64,000 nucleotides of DNA, taken from the NCBI GenBank assembly GCA_016705005.1, contig JADIZB010000001.1, positions 248,001 to 312,000 of the forward strand. The letters run 5' to 3'. Positions 54,481 to 64,000 of this stretch are shown here, in pieces. The first letter of the stretch is position 1, and each line of letters starts with the position of its first letter. The stretch comes from Bacteroidales bacterium (GTDB lineage: Bacteria > Bacteroidota > Bacteroidia > Bacteroidales > Lentimicrobiaceae). A program made the position numbers and the translations under genes. The notes beneath the pieces are model-generated. The model saw only the letters and a list, made by a program, of their open reading frames with translations. It had not been told where the DNA came from and ran no database searches.

Positions 54481-57447
54481 TTATGAAATTATCGGAAGAT
54501 TAATAATCACTCTTGTTCCGGCAGAATTCCCATCCTGATGATATAAATCAACAAATTGCACTTTCATTTCTATACCATATAGATTGTTAAGTAGATTCAG
54601 CCGTGATTCTACAAGAGAAGTTCCATAAGATTGTTTCGCTTTCTGAACGCTAGTTTTTACTTCCTCTGATTTTATTCTCCCAATTCCATTATCTTCAACA
54701 ATACAAGTAATTTGATTCTTATGCTTTTTGAGTTCTATTGTTATTCTTCCAATTCCTTTAATTCCCATAATCCCGTGCCATATTGCATTTTCCAGGAATG
54801 GCTGAATAAGGAAAGCGGGAATGTAACAAGCAGTGGTTTCTATTTCAGGATCTAATATGAGATGATATTCAAATCTCTGTTGAAATCTCAAAGACTCGAG
54901 TTCGAGATACAAGGTTAAAGCAGCTATTTCATCACCAACAGGAACTGCTTGTTTCTGTGAATTATTCAGAATCAACCTCATGAGCTTTGAAAACTTAGAC
55001 AGATATTGAGTTGATGCTAGTCTGTCATTTTTAATAATAAAGGATTGAATAGAATTTAATGTATTAAACACAAAGTGAGGATCCATCTGCTTTGCAAGGG
55101 CAAGTTGACGATACCAGTTGTTATCGTTTCGTAATTCATTTTCCCGTTTAATTTGTTTTAACCTGCTCAAATAATAAAAGTAAGCAAGTAAACCAAATGC
55201 CAAAATAATAATAAGAATAAACCACCATGTTTTCCAGAAGGGAGGCAGGATAATAAAACTAATTGTGGCGGGTTTTGAACTTTCGATTCCATCAGAATTT
55301 ATCGCCACAACCTCAAAAAGATAATCTCCGGATGGAAGAAATGCATACTCCACATTCGTATTTGCAGTATAATTCCATTTTTCATCCAATCCCTTCAAAC
55401 GGTATTTATACTTCAGATTGCCTCCATCCCGGTATGAAAGTCCAATATATTCGATTGAAATCAGATTCTGATTGTATTTTAACTTGTATTCAGTTTTAAC
55501 CTCAGCATTTTGTTTCATAATCCAGAAAGAACTGATATAAATAGGTGGAGGAGTGATCAAAGGGTTGTAATTGCTGTAATTAAAAATGGTTAAGCCCTGA
55601 TTAGTAGCAATATAGATATTCTTCTCATCACCTTCAATTTCATTTATTTCATTAGAAACCAATCCATTTACCTTATAATACGATGAGATTTTAAAATTTT
55701 TCGATTTAACAGAATTTATGTCAAGAACATTAAGACCATAATTAGTCCCTATCCATAAATGATTGCCAAGTAATAGCAATGAGGAAATAGAGTTGCTTGA
55801 CAGACCATTGGATTTTGAAATTATAATAATTGTATCTTTTAATTGTATAACTATACCTGATCCCTTTGTCCCTAAAGCTAAAAAATCATTCGATCTGGAA
55901 TATGAAATATCGGTAACCCGATATTTGAAAAAAGGAATATCTTTACCCAGGTTGTCAAATTTACCTTTGGTATAACGCCAAAGTCCATCTGCCGATCCAA
56001 GCAAGTATGTTTCTTTAGCTATTTCCTTAACCTTCTCGATACGCAATGAAATTTGATCATCATAGAAAGAACTATACTTAACTTTTCCATGTTGAAAAAT
56101 GCTAATTCCATTTGATTCTCCGATTATTAATCGACCATCACTGTCCATTAAAAGATCCTTTATACAAAATACACTCCTTGTACCCTTATAAAGTTGATAT
56201 TTAGTATGCATATTTGCATACTTATTAATTATATCATTATCAATCGAGTATAAATAATCATTTGTTCCTATCCATAACACTTTGTTATCTTCATTTAATA
56301 ATCTAAATATTGTTCCATTTAGACTCGATGAAATCTTACGTTTAAATACTCCCTTTGGGGAAATAATATTAATAAACGGATCATGAGTCCCTAAAACTAT
56401 TTGATCTCGGAATATTACTACATCATTAACTTTATTATTTGATAAACCATCATCCGTTGTATAAGATAAAAATTCTTCTGAAGGTAAATAAAAAAGTCCA
56501 TTTTCGATTGTCGTAAACCATTTACCTCCTTCCTTATCGAAACAAATTGAAGAAACTGAATAATCCTTTAAATAATTCAAGAAAGGCTCAAAACAAATAT
56601 CCCCATCTTTAAAACAAACCACTCCAGATTTATCAGTACCTACCCACAAGTTATTATTTGGATCAGATTGTATATAAATGACTCTATTTATCATGTTCTT
56701 TTCAGATACTACACCAGATTTTTTAACACATGTTAAAAATTCGTTTTGTGCAAAATAAATAGCATGATCACCCTTAGTAGCATATATATTTGAATATGAG
56801 TAATTTGATGACCTTTTATGAAGTAATCTTTTCTTTACTATTGAGGTATTAATATCAATATAGTCATCTTTAGAAACTCCAACTCCTTTTTGAGACAGTA
56901 GAATTTTGCTGTCTTCTTCAACAATATTAAGACCTGAATTATTAAGCTTTGTATAGCAGTGGATAATCCTTCCTTCATTATCAATTTTATATAACCCTTT
57001 TGACAAGAAACTTATGAAAACGCTTCCATCCCTATTTACGCAAAAAGAACCTTTAACTGGAATTAAGCCGCCCCCAGCCAAAGTGTTTAGCTTTGAATTA
57101 TTTTTATATGGATGGATTGAATCATCAATAAAAAAAGATAATTGACATGGAAATGAAACAAACCAAACCCTACCTATTGCATCTTCATATATCTCAAAAA
57201 CAGTGTTTTCAGGTAAACCATCCTGCTTATCAAAGTTAACAAACTTTTGGCCGTCATATCTGCTTACTCCGATGTTTGTGGCTAACCAGATATACCCCTT
57301 GGAATCCTGAAATACATGATATATTTCAGTACTCGGAAGTCCGTCATCAACAGAGAAATGCCTGTAAACAGGATGCTGACCCTTTATGTCCGCTGAATAA
57401 AGGATAAAAGTAAAACAGATTAAAATAACATGACCAAAAGTCTTCAT
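54481..57447 (-). CDS. Sensor histidine kinase with two-bladed propeller sensor (Reg_prop/Y_Y_Y, LytS-type kinase core)
   Basis: The start at ATG 57447 gives a signal peptide (MKTFGHVILICFTFILYSADIKGQ) and a mature protein of about 965 residues. The longer frame to 57489 starts upstream of the promoter and is unlikely. The periplasmic part has Reg_prop beta-propeller repeats (about 30-640, e.g. DSKGYIWLATNIGVSRYDG) and a Y_Y_Y domain (about 680-740). A membrane helix (about 755-775) leads to a PF06580-type kinase with H791 in MDPHFVFNTL and the N box near N887, and a HATPase end. It lacks the receiver and AraC domains of hybrid (HTCS) proteins. Its partner is likely a LytTR regulator; the only one here is at 8706. 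Confidence 0.92.
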   Translation of the reverse strand: MKTFGHVILICFTFILYSADIKGQHPVYRHFSVDDGLPSTEIYHVFQDSKGYIWLATNIGVSRYDGQKFVNFDKQDGLPENTVFEIYEDAIGRVWFVSFPCQLSFFIDDSIHPYKNNSKLNTLAGGGLIPVKGSFCVNRDGSVFISFLSKGLYKIDNEGRIIHCYTKLNNSGLNIVEEDSKILLSQKGVGVSKDDYIDINTSIVKKRLLHKRSSNYSYSNIYATKGDHAIYFAQNEFLTCVKKSGVVSEKNMINRVIYIQSDPNNNLWVGTDKSGVVCFKDGDICFEPFLNYLKDYSVSSICFDKEGGKWFTTIENGLFYLPSEEFLSYTTDDGLSNNKVNDVVIFRDQIVLGTHDPFINIISPKGVFKRKISSSLNGTIFRLLNEDNKVLWIGTNDYLYSIDNDIINKYANMHTKYQLYKGTRSVFCIKDLLMDSDGRLIIGESNGISIFQHGKVKYSSFYDDQISLRIEKVKEIAKETYLLGSADGLWRYTKGKFDNLGKDIPFFKYRVTDISYSRSNDFLALGTKGSGIVIQLKDTIIIISKSNGLSSNSISSLLLLGNHLWIGTNYGLNVLDINSVKSKNFKISSYYKVNGLVSNEINEIEGDEKNIYIATNQGLTIFNYSNYNPLITPPPIYISSFWIMKQNAEVKTEYKLKYNQNLISIEYIGLSYRDGGNLKYKYRLKGLDEKWNYTANTNVEYAFLPSGDYLFEVVAINSDGIESSKPATISFIILPPFWKTWWFILIIILAFGLLAYFYYLSRLKQIKRENELRNDNNWYRQLALAKQMDPHFVFNTLNSIQSFIIKNDRLASTQYLSKFSKLMRLILNNSQKQAVPVGDEIAALTLYLELESLRFQQRFEYHLILDPEIETTACYIPAFLIQPFLENAIWHGIMGIKGIGRITIELKKHKNQITCIVEDNGIGRIKSEEVKTSVQKAKQSYGTSLVESRLNLLNNLYGIEMKVQFVDLYHQDGNSAGTRVIINLPIIS

Positions 57448-57464
57448 AAACTTCAGCGCAGCAT

Positions 57465-57472
57465 CAAATATA
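57465..57472 (-). promoter_or_regulatory. Probable -7 box of the sensor kinase gene
   Basis: On the minus strand it reads TATATTTG, a full TAnnTTTG match. Transcription would start near 57458, 11 bases before ATG 57447, which decides against the longer start at 57489. Confidence 0.5.
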
Positions 57473-57712
57473 CAGCATATTAACTTCAAACATCTTTAAC
57501 AATGATTCAATATTTTATAGCTATTGTAAATCGACTTTCCGGTTATAAGATAAAATACTATGATATCTTAAAGAAAAAAGTTCGAACGCAATCGCGAAAA
57601 ATCAAATTATCTGTTGATAAAATTCTGAAAAAACAAACTTTAAGCTTTCGAAAAAAATCCCAAAGTAGACTACTTTTCAAAGTTCTTAGTTATATTTTAA
57701 CAAATCCATCCA

Positions 57713-58756
57713 ATGGCCAAATATAAAAAATCAACAAGAAAAATTGGCATTCTCACCGCAGGAGGGGATTGCCCGGGAATTAATGCTGCAATCAGAGCTG
57801 TTGGCAAAACTGCTATAACTGAATATGGTATGGAGGTTTTTGGCATTTCGTCCGGATTTCTGGGATTGATCGAAAAAGATTATTCCAGACTTGAAGAAAG
57901 CCAGCTTTCCGGAATCTTAACTTTTGGTGGCACAATCCTTGGCACTTCCAGAGAGAAACCTTATAAGAAGGACAATTCAGGCGAAGGAAAACCCGATAAA
58001 CCAAAACTGATAAAAAGACATTATCAGGAAATGGAACTTGACGGGCTGGTCTGCATTGGAGGAAACGGCACCATGCGAACTGCCGCACTACTGGCTGAAG
58101 AAGGGTTGAATGTAATAGGCCTTCCAAAAACCATTGATAATGATGTTTGGGGAACAGATGTGACTTTTGGATTTGATTCTGCAGTCTGGATTGCAACCGA
58201 CGCTATCGACAGGTTGCACACAACTGCCAATTCACACAAACGTATAATGGTGATAGAGTTAATGGGGCACCATGCAGGATGGCTATCCCTTTTCTCAGGC
58301 ATCGCAGGTGGGGGAGATGTAATACTTATCCCAGAGATTCCATTTAAAGAAGAAATTGTAGCCCGATATCTTCTTAAAAGAGCAAAAAACAAAAAACCTT
58401 ATTCCATTGTAGTGGTCGCCGAAGGAATCCCCAAACCCAAAGGTATTTCTGCAGCTCATTACATATCTCAATCGATTCAAAAGTATACCGGACTTGAGAC
58501 CCGTGAAACAATACTTGGATACATCCAAAGAGGAGGCAGCCCTTCCCCCATGGATCGGATCCTGGCCACAAGATATGGTGCCCATGCGGTTGAACTTATT
58601 GCTTCAAACCAGTTCGGATTGATGGTTGCGTCGCGAAATGGAAAAATCACTTCTTTCCCGTTGAATGAAGCAGGTAACAAGTTAAAAACAGTTCCAACAG
58701 ACTTTCCTTTAATCGATAAAGCAAGAAAAATGGGTATTTCCTTCGGTGACAAATGA
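57713..58756 (+). CDS. Phosphofructokinase-family protein with altered active-site residues
   Basis: The 347-residue protein has the PFK fold, with ILTAGGDCPGINAAIR at the start, the catalytic D142 in PKTIDND, and R177 retained in SHKRI. Three family positions differ from E. coli PfkA: GGDGS reads GGNGT (N118), MGR reads MGH (H186) and LGHIQRGG reads LGYIQRGG (Y270). Lys139 in PKT is the residue seen in PPi-dependent and trypanosomal-type enzymes, while G119 favours ATP. A 20-residue insertion, rich in K and G, lies at about 82-102. The phosphoryl donor therefore cannot be decided. It overlaps the methyltransferase start by 4 bases. Confidence 0.85.
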   Translation: MAKYKKSTRKIGILTAGGDCPGINAAIRAVGKTAITEYGMEVFGISSGFLGLIEKDYSRLEESQLSGILTFGGTILGTSREKPYKKDNSGEGKPDKPKLIKRHYQEMELDGLVCIGGNGTMRTAALLAEEGLNVIGLPKTIDNDVWGTDVTFGFDSAVWIATDAIDRLHTTANSHKRIMVIELMGHHAGWLSLFSGIAGGGDVILIPEIPFKEEIVARYLLKRAKNKKPYSIVVVAEGIPKPKGISAAHYISQSIQKYTGLETRETILGYIQRGGSPSPMDRILATRYGAHAVELIASNQFGLMVASRNGKITSFPLNEAGNKLKTVPTDFPLIDKARKMGISFGDK

Positions 58757-59586
58757 AAAAACGCTATAACCCAGACGATTTCAGAACGATTCATTTGGCT
58801 TCAGCCTATGATGAGTTGCCTCTTTGGTCAGCTCCATTTGGGCTAAAACTACTTGACGCAATAGACTACTCTTCATCTGTTGTCGCCCTTGACATTGGCT
58901 GCGGTACCGGGTTTCCATTACTGGAACTCGCTCAGAGATTTGGCCAAGCAAGTTTATTCTTTGGCATAGATCCATGGAAGGAAGGATTAGATCAATTACA
59001 AAAGAAAATCCTTTGCTATGAAATTGAAAATGTCGTTTTATTAAATGCTGTTGCTGAAAAACTCCCGTTTGAGGATGAAATGTTCGATTTAATTACCTCT
59101 AACAACGGTCTGAATAATGTTGAATCTTTTGAAGATTCTCTCATTGAATGCCACAGAACTTTAAAAAAAGGTGGTCATTTGGTTTTTTCTGCAAATCTAC
59201 CTGAAACATTCTCACAATTCTACGTTATACTGATTGACACTTTAACTGAAGAAGGGATAACGTCGGTATTACCTTCAATCCGGAAACATATAGAAAGGAA
59301 AAGGAAAAGCATCAACGAAACCTGCATGGCTCTGGAAAAATTTCGATTCAAAATAACCACAAGAAGTACAGAGTCCTTTTCTATTCGCTATTTCTCCGGT
59401 ACTTCATTTCTAGATCATTTTCTGATCCGGCTCTATTTTTTGAATACCTGGTTGTCATTGATTCCACAGAATAACCAGACACAAATAATGAATATTGTTG
59501 AAGATAAACTTAATAATCTTGCCACAAGGAATCATGGCCTATCAATGGAAGTGCCCTTTGCTATTTATATTGCAGAAAAATACTAA
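58753..59586 (+). CDS. SAM-dependent methyltransferase (class I)
   Basis: The 277-residue protein has the Methyltransf_11 fold: motif I is VVALDIGCGTGFPLLEL (about 37-53), the acidic end of strand 2 is FFGIDPWKEG, and motif III/IV is MFDLITSNNGLNNVESF. A C-terminal region (about 165-277) may bind the substrate. It starts with the ATGA overlap at the PFK stop, so the two are translated together, an unusual pairing. Its substrate is not known. Its stop overlaps the convergent barrel-protein gene by 4 bases. Confidence 0.85.
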   Translation: MKKRYNPDDFRTIHLASAYDELPLWSAPFGLKLLDAIDYSSSVVALDIGCGTGFPLLELAQRFGQASLFFGIDPWKEGLDQLQKKILCYEIENVVLLNAVAEKLPFEDEMFDLITSNNGLNNVESFEDSLIECHRTLKKGGHLVFSANLPETFSQFYVILIDTLTEEGITSVLPSIRKHIERKRKSINETCMALEKFRFKITTRSTESFSIRYFSGTSFLDHFLIRLYFLNTWLSLIPQNNQTQIMNIVEDKLNNLATRNHGLSMEVPFAIYIAEKY

Positions 59587-62106
59587 AACTCTTCCATCTC
59601 AATTTCATTCTGCCCATTCCGGTCTTTTTCCTTCTGACGGTTATAATTATTAATCCTGTATGTAAAACCCAGAAAACCAACCCGACTATCCATTTTATGT
59701 GTGGATCGAAATAAAAAATGACTCTCCCCTGGTTTCCATATTATGCTTTCTGGTATCAAAAACGTCACTTACCCGCATACTTAGAGTTGCCTTTCCTTTC
59801 AGAAAATCATATTTAAATGCTACATCTGCAAAATAAACCTCCTCTTCACGATCCTGAGCTTCTATCTCTGGTGATTCATAATTTCCTGCAATCAGCAGTG
59901 TGGCATTCTTTGAAATATTAAATGTCATATTTACCTTGGTCGTCCACATGTAGCCTTCTGATTTTTCAAGCCCGGCTATTTCACTCCCATTCATTATTTG
60001 TTTAAAGAATGAAAAATTTGCATTGGCCTTAAACCATGTTGAAAACTCCCTGTTACCGATCAATTCAATCCCATAATTGGTACCGCTCGTAAGGTTCTCA
60101 AAAGTTGTTGCTGTAACTCCATTCTGCTGTAAACTGACAATACTCTCAATAATTCCGGTGGTATATCTATAAAAAAGAGTTGAATTCAGTGAATTCTTTC
60201 CAAAGTAACCCGACCACCCCAGTTCAAATGAATTAATAAATTCAGGGTCTAACTTTGGATTCCCATACCTGATATTCAGTGAATCAGAATAATCAATAAA
60301 CGGATTCAATTGCCTTTGATTAGGTCTTGAAACCCTCCGGCTGTAGCTCAGAATAACCTGATTCTTCAAGTTCAATTCGTAAACCAGATGAACGGATGGA
60401 TACAAACTAGGATATACCCGATCAAACTTTTCATTGGTAAGTTCGAGTTTCGAATTAGAAATAAGCTGCTCGATACGTAGTCCTGCCTGATATTTTAATT
60501 TTCCGGATGATGATGAATATAGTCCATACAATGCATGAATCTGCTCGGTATAATCAAAAAAATTGCTGGCGTTGGGATTCAGAATATATTGCCCAGCTTC
60601 ATAACTGTACTCCGAGAGGAAACTCTCCATACTCATATCCTTAAATGTGCTTTTAAAACCTGTTTCAATCCGACCCGCTTTACCAACCGGAGAAATATAA
60701 TTTCCCTGAAGCATAAACATAATACTACTATTTGATGACCCTGAATTCTGCATTGCCGGGTACATGTCAGCATGATCAACCAGCAACTCATTCTGTGAAA
60801 TATCCTGAGTTCCATTCATATTATTGTCATTGATCATCAGATCAACAGTAAGCTCCTTTCCTTTGGTTTCAAAAGTTCTCCGGTAAGAAGCATTGTAGGT
60901 AAAGGATTCTATGTTTCGTGTTGTTTCACTGAATCTGTTAAAGGAACGGACCAGACTATCGCTGCCAATGAATGTTTGAGAGTTGATATCACCTCTATTG
61001 CCATAGTTCATATTCCTGTATTGAAATGAAACTGTCATTGAATTAAAATTATCCAATGTGTAATCAAGCCCGGTATTAATATTGAAAGAGTTCCTGTCGT
61101 TGACCATTTTCTGAATCTGAAGAAGCTGAGAATCTATACTGTCATTTTTGGTCCGTCTGTTCGTTTCACCAGATGAACTAAACGTGCCTATCCGGGTATC
61201 AAAACCCGCAAACAAATTCATCCTGTTCCGTCTGAGATTAAGGTTTACAGAACCATTGTACCGATCTCCACCTAAATGTAATTCACTTGGCGTGACCACC
61301 ACTTCAGAGAATCCCGCTGTTGCGGAAATCAATCCATTAAAACCCTGAAGGCTCTTTTTCTTAAGTACAATATTCAGAATTCCCGATGTTCCTTCTGGGT
61401 CATATCTTACAGATGGATTGGTAATTACCTCTACCGATTCGATTGAACTTGCCGGAATCTGTTGCAAAAGATCTCCACTGCTAATGTCTGAAAGTCCCGA
61501 TGGTTTTCCGTCGATAAGTATAGTTACATTACCACTGCCCCTTAGTTTGACATTCCCTTCAATGTCTACTGTAACTGAAGGGATCGTTTGCATTACATCA
61601 ACAGCTGTTCCGCCAACAGCGGCAATGCTTTTATCGACATTTATTATTTTCTTGTCGAGATTATTTACAATCATTTCTTTTTCCGCGGTAATTTCAACTC
61701 CTTCTATGTTTGAAGCTCGATTATGTAATTTCACAGTACCAAGGTATAATTCAGGATTATCAGGTTTGACTATGACATCTTTGATCTGTTTGGTTTCATA
61801 GCCCATGAACTGAATTCTTACGGAATATCTGCCTGTTCTGATCTGCTCAATCCTGAAATTACCTTTGGAATCACTGATAGTACCTCCGGCCAGAGAAGAA
61901 TCTCTCATACTTATCACTGCAATACTCCCGTATTCTACAGGCAATCCGGTAGCTTCATCTACTAATTTTCCTTTTATTATTCCAATCGCAGGACGTTCAT
62001 TTAACGCACTCCCTCTGCCCGGTCCTTGTTGGGCATAAGAAAAGGTTGGAATTAAGTTAAAAGACAATATTCCAAAGAGAAAACCTAGTGCAAATTTTAT
62101 TTTCAT
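59583..62106 (-). CDS. Outer-membrane beta-barrel protein (carboxypeptidase-regulatory/plug/OMP_b-brl_3), with a one-base frameshift
   Basis: The start at 62106 gives a signal peptide (MKIKFALGFLFGILS up to FSYAQQ). The order is a carboxypeptidase-regulatory-like domain (about 40-120), a plug-like domain (about 135-235, with IPASSIESVEVITNPSVRYDPEG) and a large beta-barrel (about 300-800). The uninterrupted frame stops at 59695 just after GESFFISIHT. Dropping one base from the run of six A at 59713-59718 reads on as GESFLFRSTHKMDSRVGFLGF and ends NEIEMEEF, the typical closing strand and charged tail with terminal F. Corrected length is about 840 residues. The function, perhaps iron or polymer uptake or adhesion, is not known. 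A -7 box variant (TACCTTTA) lies at 62132-62139. Confidence 0.88.
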
Positions 62107-62237
62107 AACCGGCATATAGTGTATCAGGCTGTAAAGGTATTTTGTTTTGACAATGATTTGGTCAAAGAACAAGACCTAATGAATAATTTCGACACAGGAT
62201 TCTGATAATTCCTGTGAAAGAAACAAACTTTTTTCGG

Positions 62238-62270
62238 TTTGAATGAAATTGACATTTACTGCTAACTTTG
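62238..62270 (+). promoter_or_regulatory. Consensus promoter of the M14 carboxypeptidase gene
   Basis: TTTG at 62238-62241 and TAACTTTG at 62263-62270 are 21 bases apart, matching both boxes. Transcription would start about 25 bases before ATG 62301. Confidence 0.7.
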
Positions 62271-62300
62271 TTTCTTATTATATCCATCAACCAAACAATC

Positions 62301-64000
62301 ATGAGAACCTTCATTATTCTTTTTTTCGCATTGATTTCGACATTATTGCATTCTCAGGAGTGGAAGACCATTTATGAATCCTCCGGTTTTCTTAAAACTC
62401 CTTCATATACTGAAACCATTTCCTATTGTTACAAATTAAGTGAAGCATCTCCGATAGCGTCAATGACGAACATTGGTATCAGCCCGCAAGGAAGAGAAAT
62501 CCCTATGATGATCATTGACAGGGACGGTCTTACCGATTCTCAGCAAATAAGAGCAAAAGGAAGGATTATCGTATTGATTCAGGCATGTATTCATGCGGGA
62601 GAGCCAGACGGGAAAGATGCGATGTTAACTTTTTTGAGAGATTTACTCATCGAAAAAAAGCATAAAGAATTGCTTGAAAATGTCAGTATTCTGTTTATTC
62701 CCATTTTGAATGTTGACGGGCATGAGCGGTTTGGGCCCTATAACAGGATTAACCAAAACGGTCCTGAAGAAATGGGTTGGCGTACCAACGCACTGAATCT
62801 TAACCTAAACCGTGATTTTTTGAAGGCAGATTCGCCCGAAATTAAGCAATGGCTTACCATGTTCTCTTCCTGGTTGCCAGATTTTTTTATAGATACTCAT
62901 ACAACCGACGGAGCAGATTACCAATATTCACTTACCTATGATCTGGAAGTTTATGGAAACCTCGATTCCGGGTTAACCCGCTGGCTTAATAATATATATG
63001 AACCAAGGATCACAGCCAGCATGAAAACATCAGGTTTCCTGATATTCCCCTATGTTCAATTCCGCAAATGGCATGACCCCAGAAGTGGCTTACGCACAGG
63101 AGTCGCCCCTCCAATGATTTCGCAGGGCTATGCCGCAATTCAAAACCGGCCTGGACTATTAATAGAAACACATATGCTTAAAGATTATAAAACCAGGGTT
63201 GATGCTACATACAATATGATTAAAAACACACTTGCAATCCTGAATCATCAGTCCGGCACGTTAAAGACACTCATCAACATGGCGGATCTATCTACAGCTG
63301 CAGCTGGATTCAGATCCCAGAAATATCCGGTTCTGATAAAAACCAGTCAGAAAGACAGTACTATGGTAAAATTCGAAGGATTCGAATACAAGAACTTAAA
63401 AAGCGACCTTACCGGCGGTGATTGGTTTGTTTATGACAATGAAAAACCAGTAACAATGACATTACCTTTTTTCAATAAAACTTATCCTGAAACAGAAATC
63501 TACCTGCCGGAAGCCTACATTATACCCGTCGAATGGGCGCACATTGCGGATAATTTGAAATTACACGGAATAAAAACCGATCGCCTGACAGAACCTGCGG
63601 AAATAATTGTCAAATCATACAAGTTCCGCGACTATGAATTTAAAAAAACACCTTTTGAAGGCCGCCAGATGGTAACTACCAAATATGATGAAACTGAGGA
63701 ATCAATGAAATTCCAGAAAGGTTCTATTCTGGTACTCATGAACCAAAGAACTGCCAGGGTTATTGCTTCAATTCTGGAACCTGCTGCACCGGGTTCATTT
63801 GTTGAGTGGGGCTTTTTTAACCAGATTTTCGAACAGAAAGAATATAGCGAAACCTATGTGATGGAAAGAATGGCTCGTGAAATGCTTGAAAAAAACCCCC
63901 AACTCAAGCAGGAATTCATGGAAAAAATGGCAAATGAGCCTGATTTCAGTAAAGACCAATGGAATATTCTGAACTGGTTTTACAGCAAAACACCTTACTG
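62301..64000 (+). CDS. Exported M14-family zinc carboxypeptidase (partial, 5' part)
   Basis: The frame is open from ATG 62301 to the window end (566 codons). A signal peptide MRTFIILFFALISTLLHS leads the peptidase domain. The first zinc motif is QACIHAGEPDGKDA (H-x-x-E), the second zinc His is in FIDTHTTDG, the substrate-binding NLNRDF lies between, and the catalytic Glu is in LLIETHML. The part after about residue 330 is another domain that I do not recognise. It is exported and probably trims peptides outside the inner membrane. The 3' end lies beyond the window. Confidence 0.9.
   Translation, partial: MRTFIILFFALISTLLHSQEWKTIYESSGFLKTPSYTETISYCYKLSEASPIASMTNIGISPQGREIPMMIIDRDGLTDSQQIRAKGRIIVLIQACIHAGEPDGKDAMLTFLRDLLIEKKHKELLENVSILFIPILNVDGHERFGPYNRINQNGPEEMGWRTNALNLNLNRDFLKADSPEIKQWLTMFSSWLPDFFIDTHTTDGADYQYSLTYDLEVYGNLDSGLTRWLNNIYEPRITASMKTSGFLIFPYVQFRKWHDPRSGLRTGVAPPMISQGYAAIQNRPGLLIETHMLKDYKTRVDATYNMIKNTLAILNHQSGTLKTLINMADLSTAAAGFRSQKYPVLIKTSQKDSTMVKFEGFEYKNLKSDLTGGDWFVYDNEKPVTMTLPFFNKTYPETEIYLPEAYIIPVEWAHIADNLKLHGIKTDRLTEPAEIIVKSYKFRDYEFKKTPFEGRQMVTTKYDETEESMKFQKGSILVLMNQRTARVIASILEPAAPGSFVEWGFFNQIFEQKEYSETYVMERMAREMLEKNPQLKQEFMEKMANEPDFSKDQWNILNWFYSKTPY

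Noticed and set aside
57502..57726. Lysine-rich short open frame before the phosphofructokinase gene
   Set aside because: It overlaps the promoter region and the PFK start, is AT-rich and has no protein-like domain.
59583..59768. Separate small gene at the end of the barrel-protein gene
   Set aside because: Its peptide is the missing last strand and tail of the barrel protein, out of frame by one base.

Overview
The window comes from a chromosome of the phylum Bacteroidota, most likely a Bacteroidales/Marinilabiliales-type gut, sediment or marine lineage. The evidence is a gliding-motility lipoprotein (GldH) beside RicT and PBP1A, a secreted protease with a type IX secretion (T9SS) C-terminal domain, an SdhCAB set with a b558-type SdhC, DUF4476 repeats, an outer-membrane beta-barrel of the OMP_b-brl_3 type, a sensor kinase of the Reg_prop/Y_Y_Y type, and many promoters with the Bacteroidota -7 box TAnnTTTG. 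The DNA looks like ordinary chromosome: I see no phage, transposase, integrase, CRISPR array or rRNA operon.

Layout. 1-1654: end of a histidine kinase with its OmpR-type regulator, then a dinucleotide-binding oxidoreductase. 1800-2138: a three-tRNA cluster (Lys-CTT, Pro-CGG, Thr-CGT). 2262-8320: TerC, glutamine synthetase, Hsp20, EamA exporter, phospholipase-D/cardiolipin-synthase-like protein and a small hypothetical protein. 8706-12853: an orphan LytTR regulator, then the run yicC-gmk-(class III cyclase)-nadD. 13111-17346: an alpha/beta hydrolase and two M24 aminopeptidase-P-like enzymes. 17526-20950: sdhC-sdhA-sdhB. 21203-25231: a T9SS-exported papain-fold protease. 25287-31008: holB-ricT-gldH-PBP1A. 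31009-33089: mostly non-coding, with one lipoprotein. 33090-38732: a membrane O-acyltransferase, its SGNH partner, a GT39-like glycosyltransferase and a PLP enzyme. 38749-44863: a large PurF-like amidotransferase, then acetyltransferase, DUF4476 protein, metallophosphoesterase, Ogt and a small hypothetical protein. 44854-53968: a TPR protein, two paralogous FtsX/MacB-type permeases, a tRNA-dihydrouridine synthase and a TetR regulator. 54481-64000: a propeller-type sensor kinase, an atypical phosphofructokinase with a methyltransferase, an outer-membrane barrel protein and the 5' part of an M14 carboxypeptidase.

Three genes (the phospholipase-D-like gene, sdhB and the outer-membrane barrel gene) each carry exactly one extra base in a homopolymer run. 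In each case the second frame restores an expected family C-terminus. This pattern suggests homopolymer errors in the assembly more than real pseudogenes, but only read data can settle it.

The less ordinary content is: a class III cyclase with a C-terminal membrane hairpin and unknown tail placed inside the gmk-nadD run; a phosphofructokinase with several changed active-site residues; Ca-binding loops between the catalytic His and Asn of the secreted protease; the O-acylation/glycosylation cluster at 33-38.7 kb; and a possible sigma-54-type control region in front of hsp20. I did not find a clear, wholly new multi-gene system.
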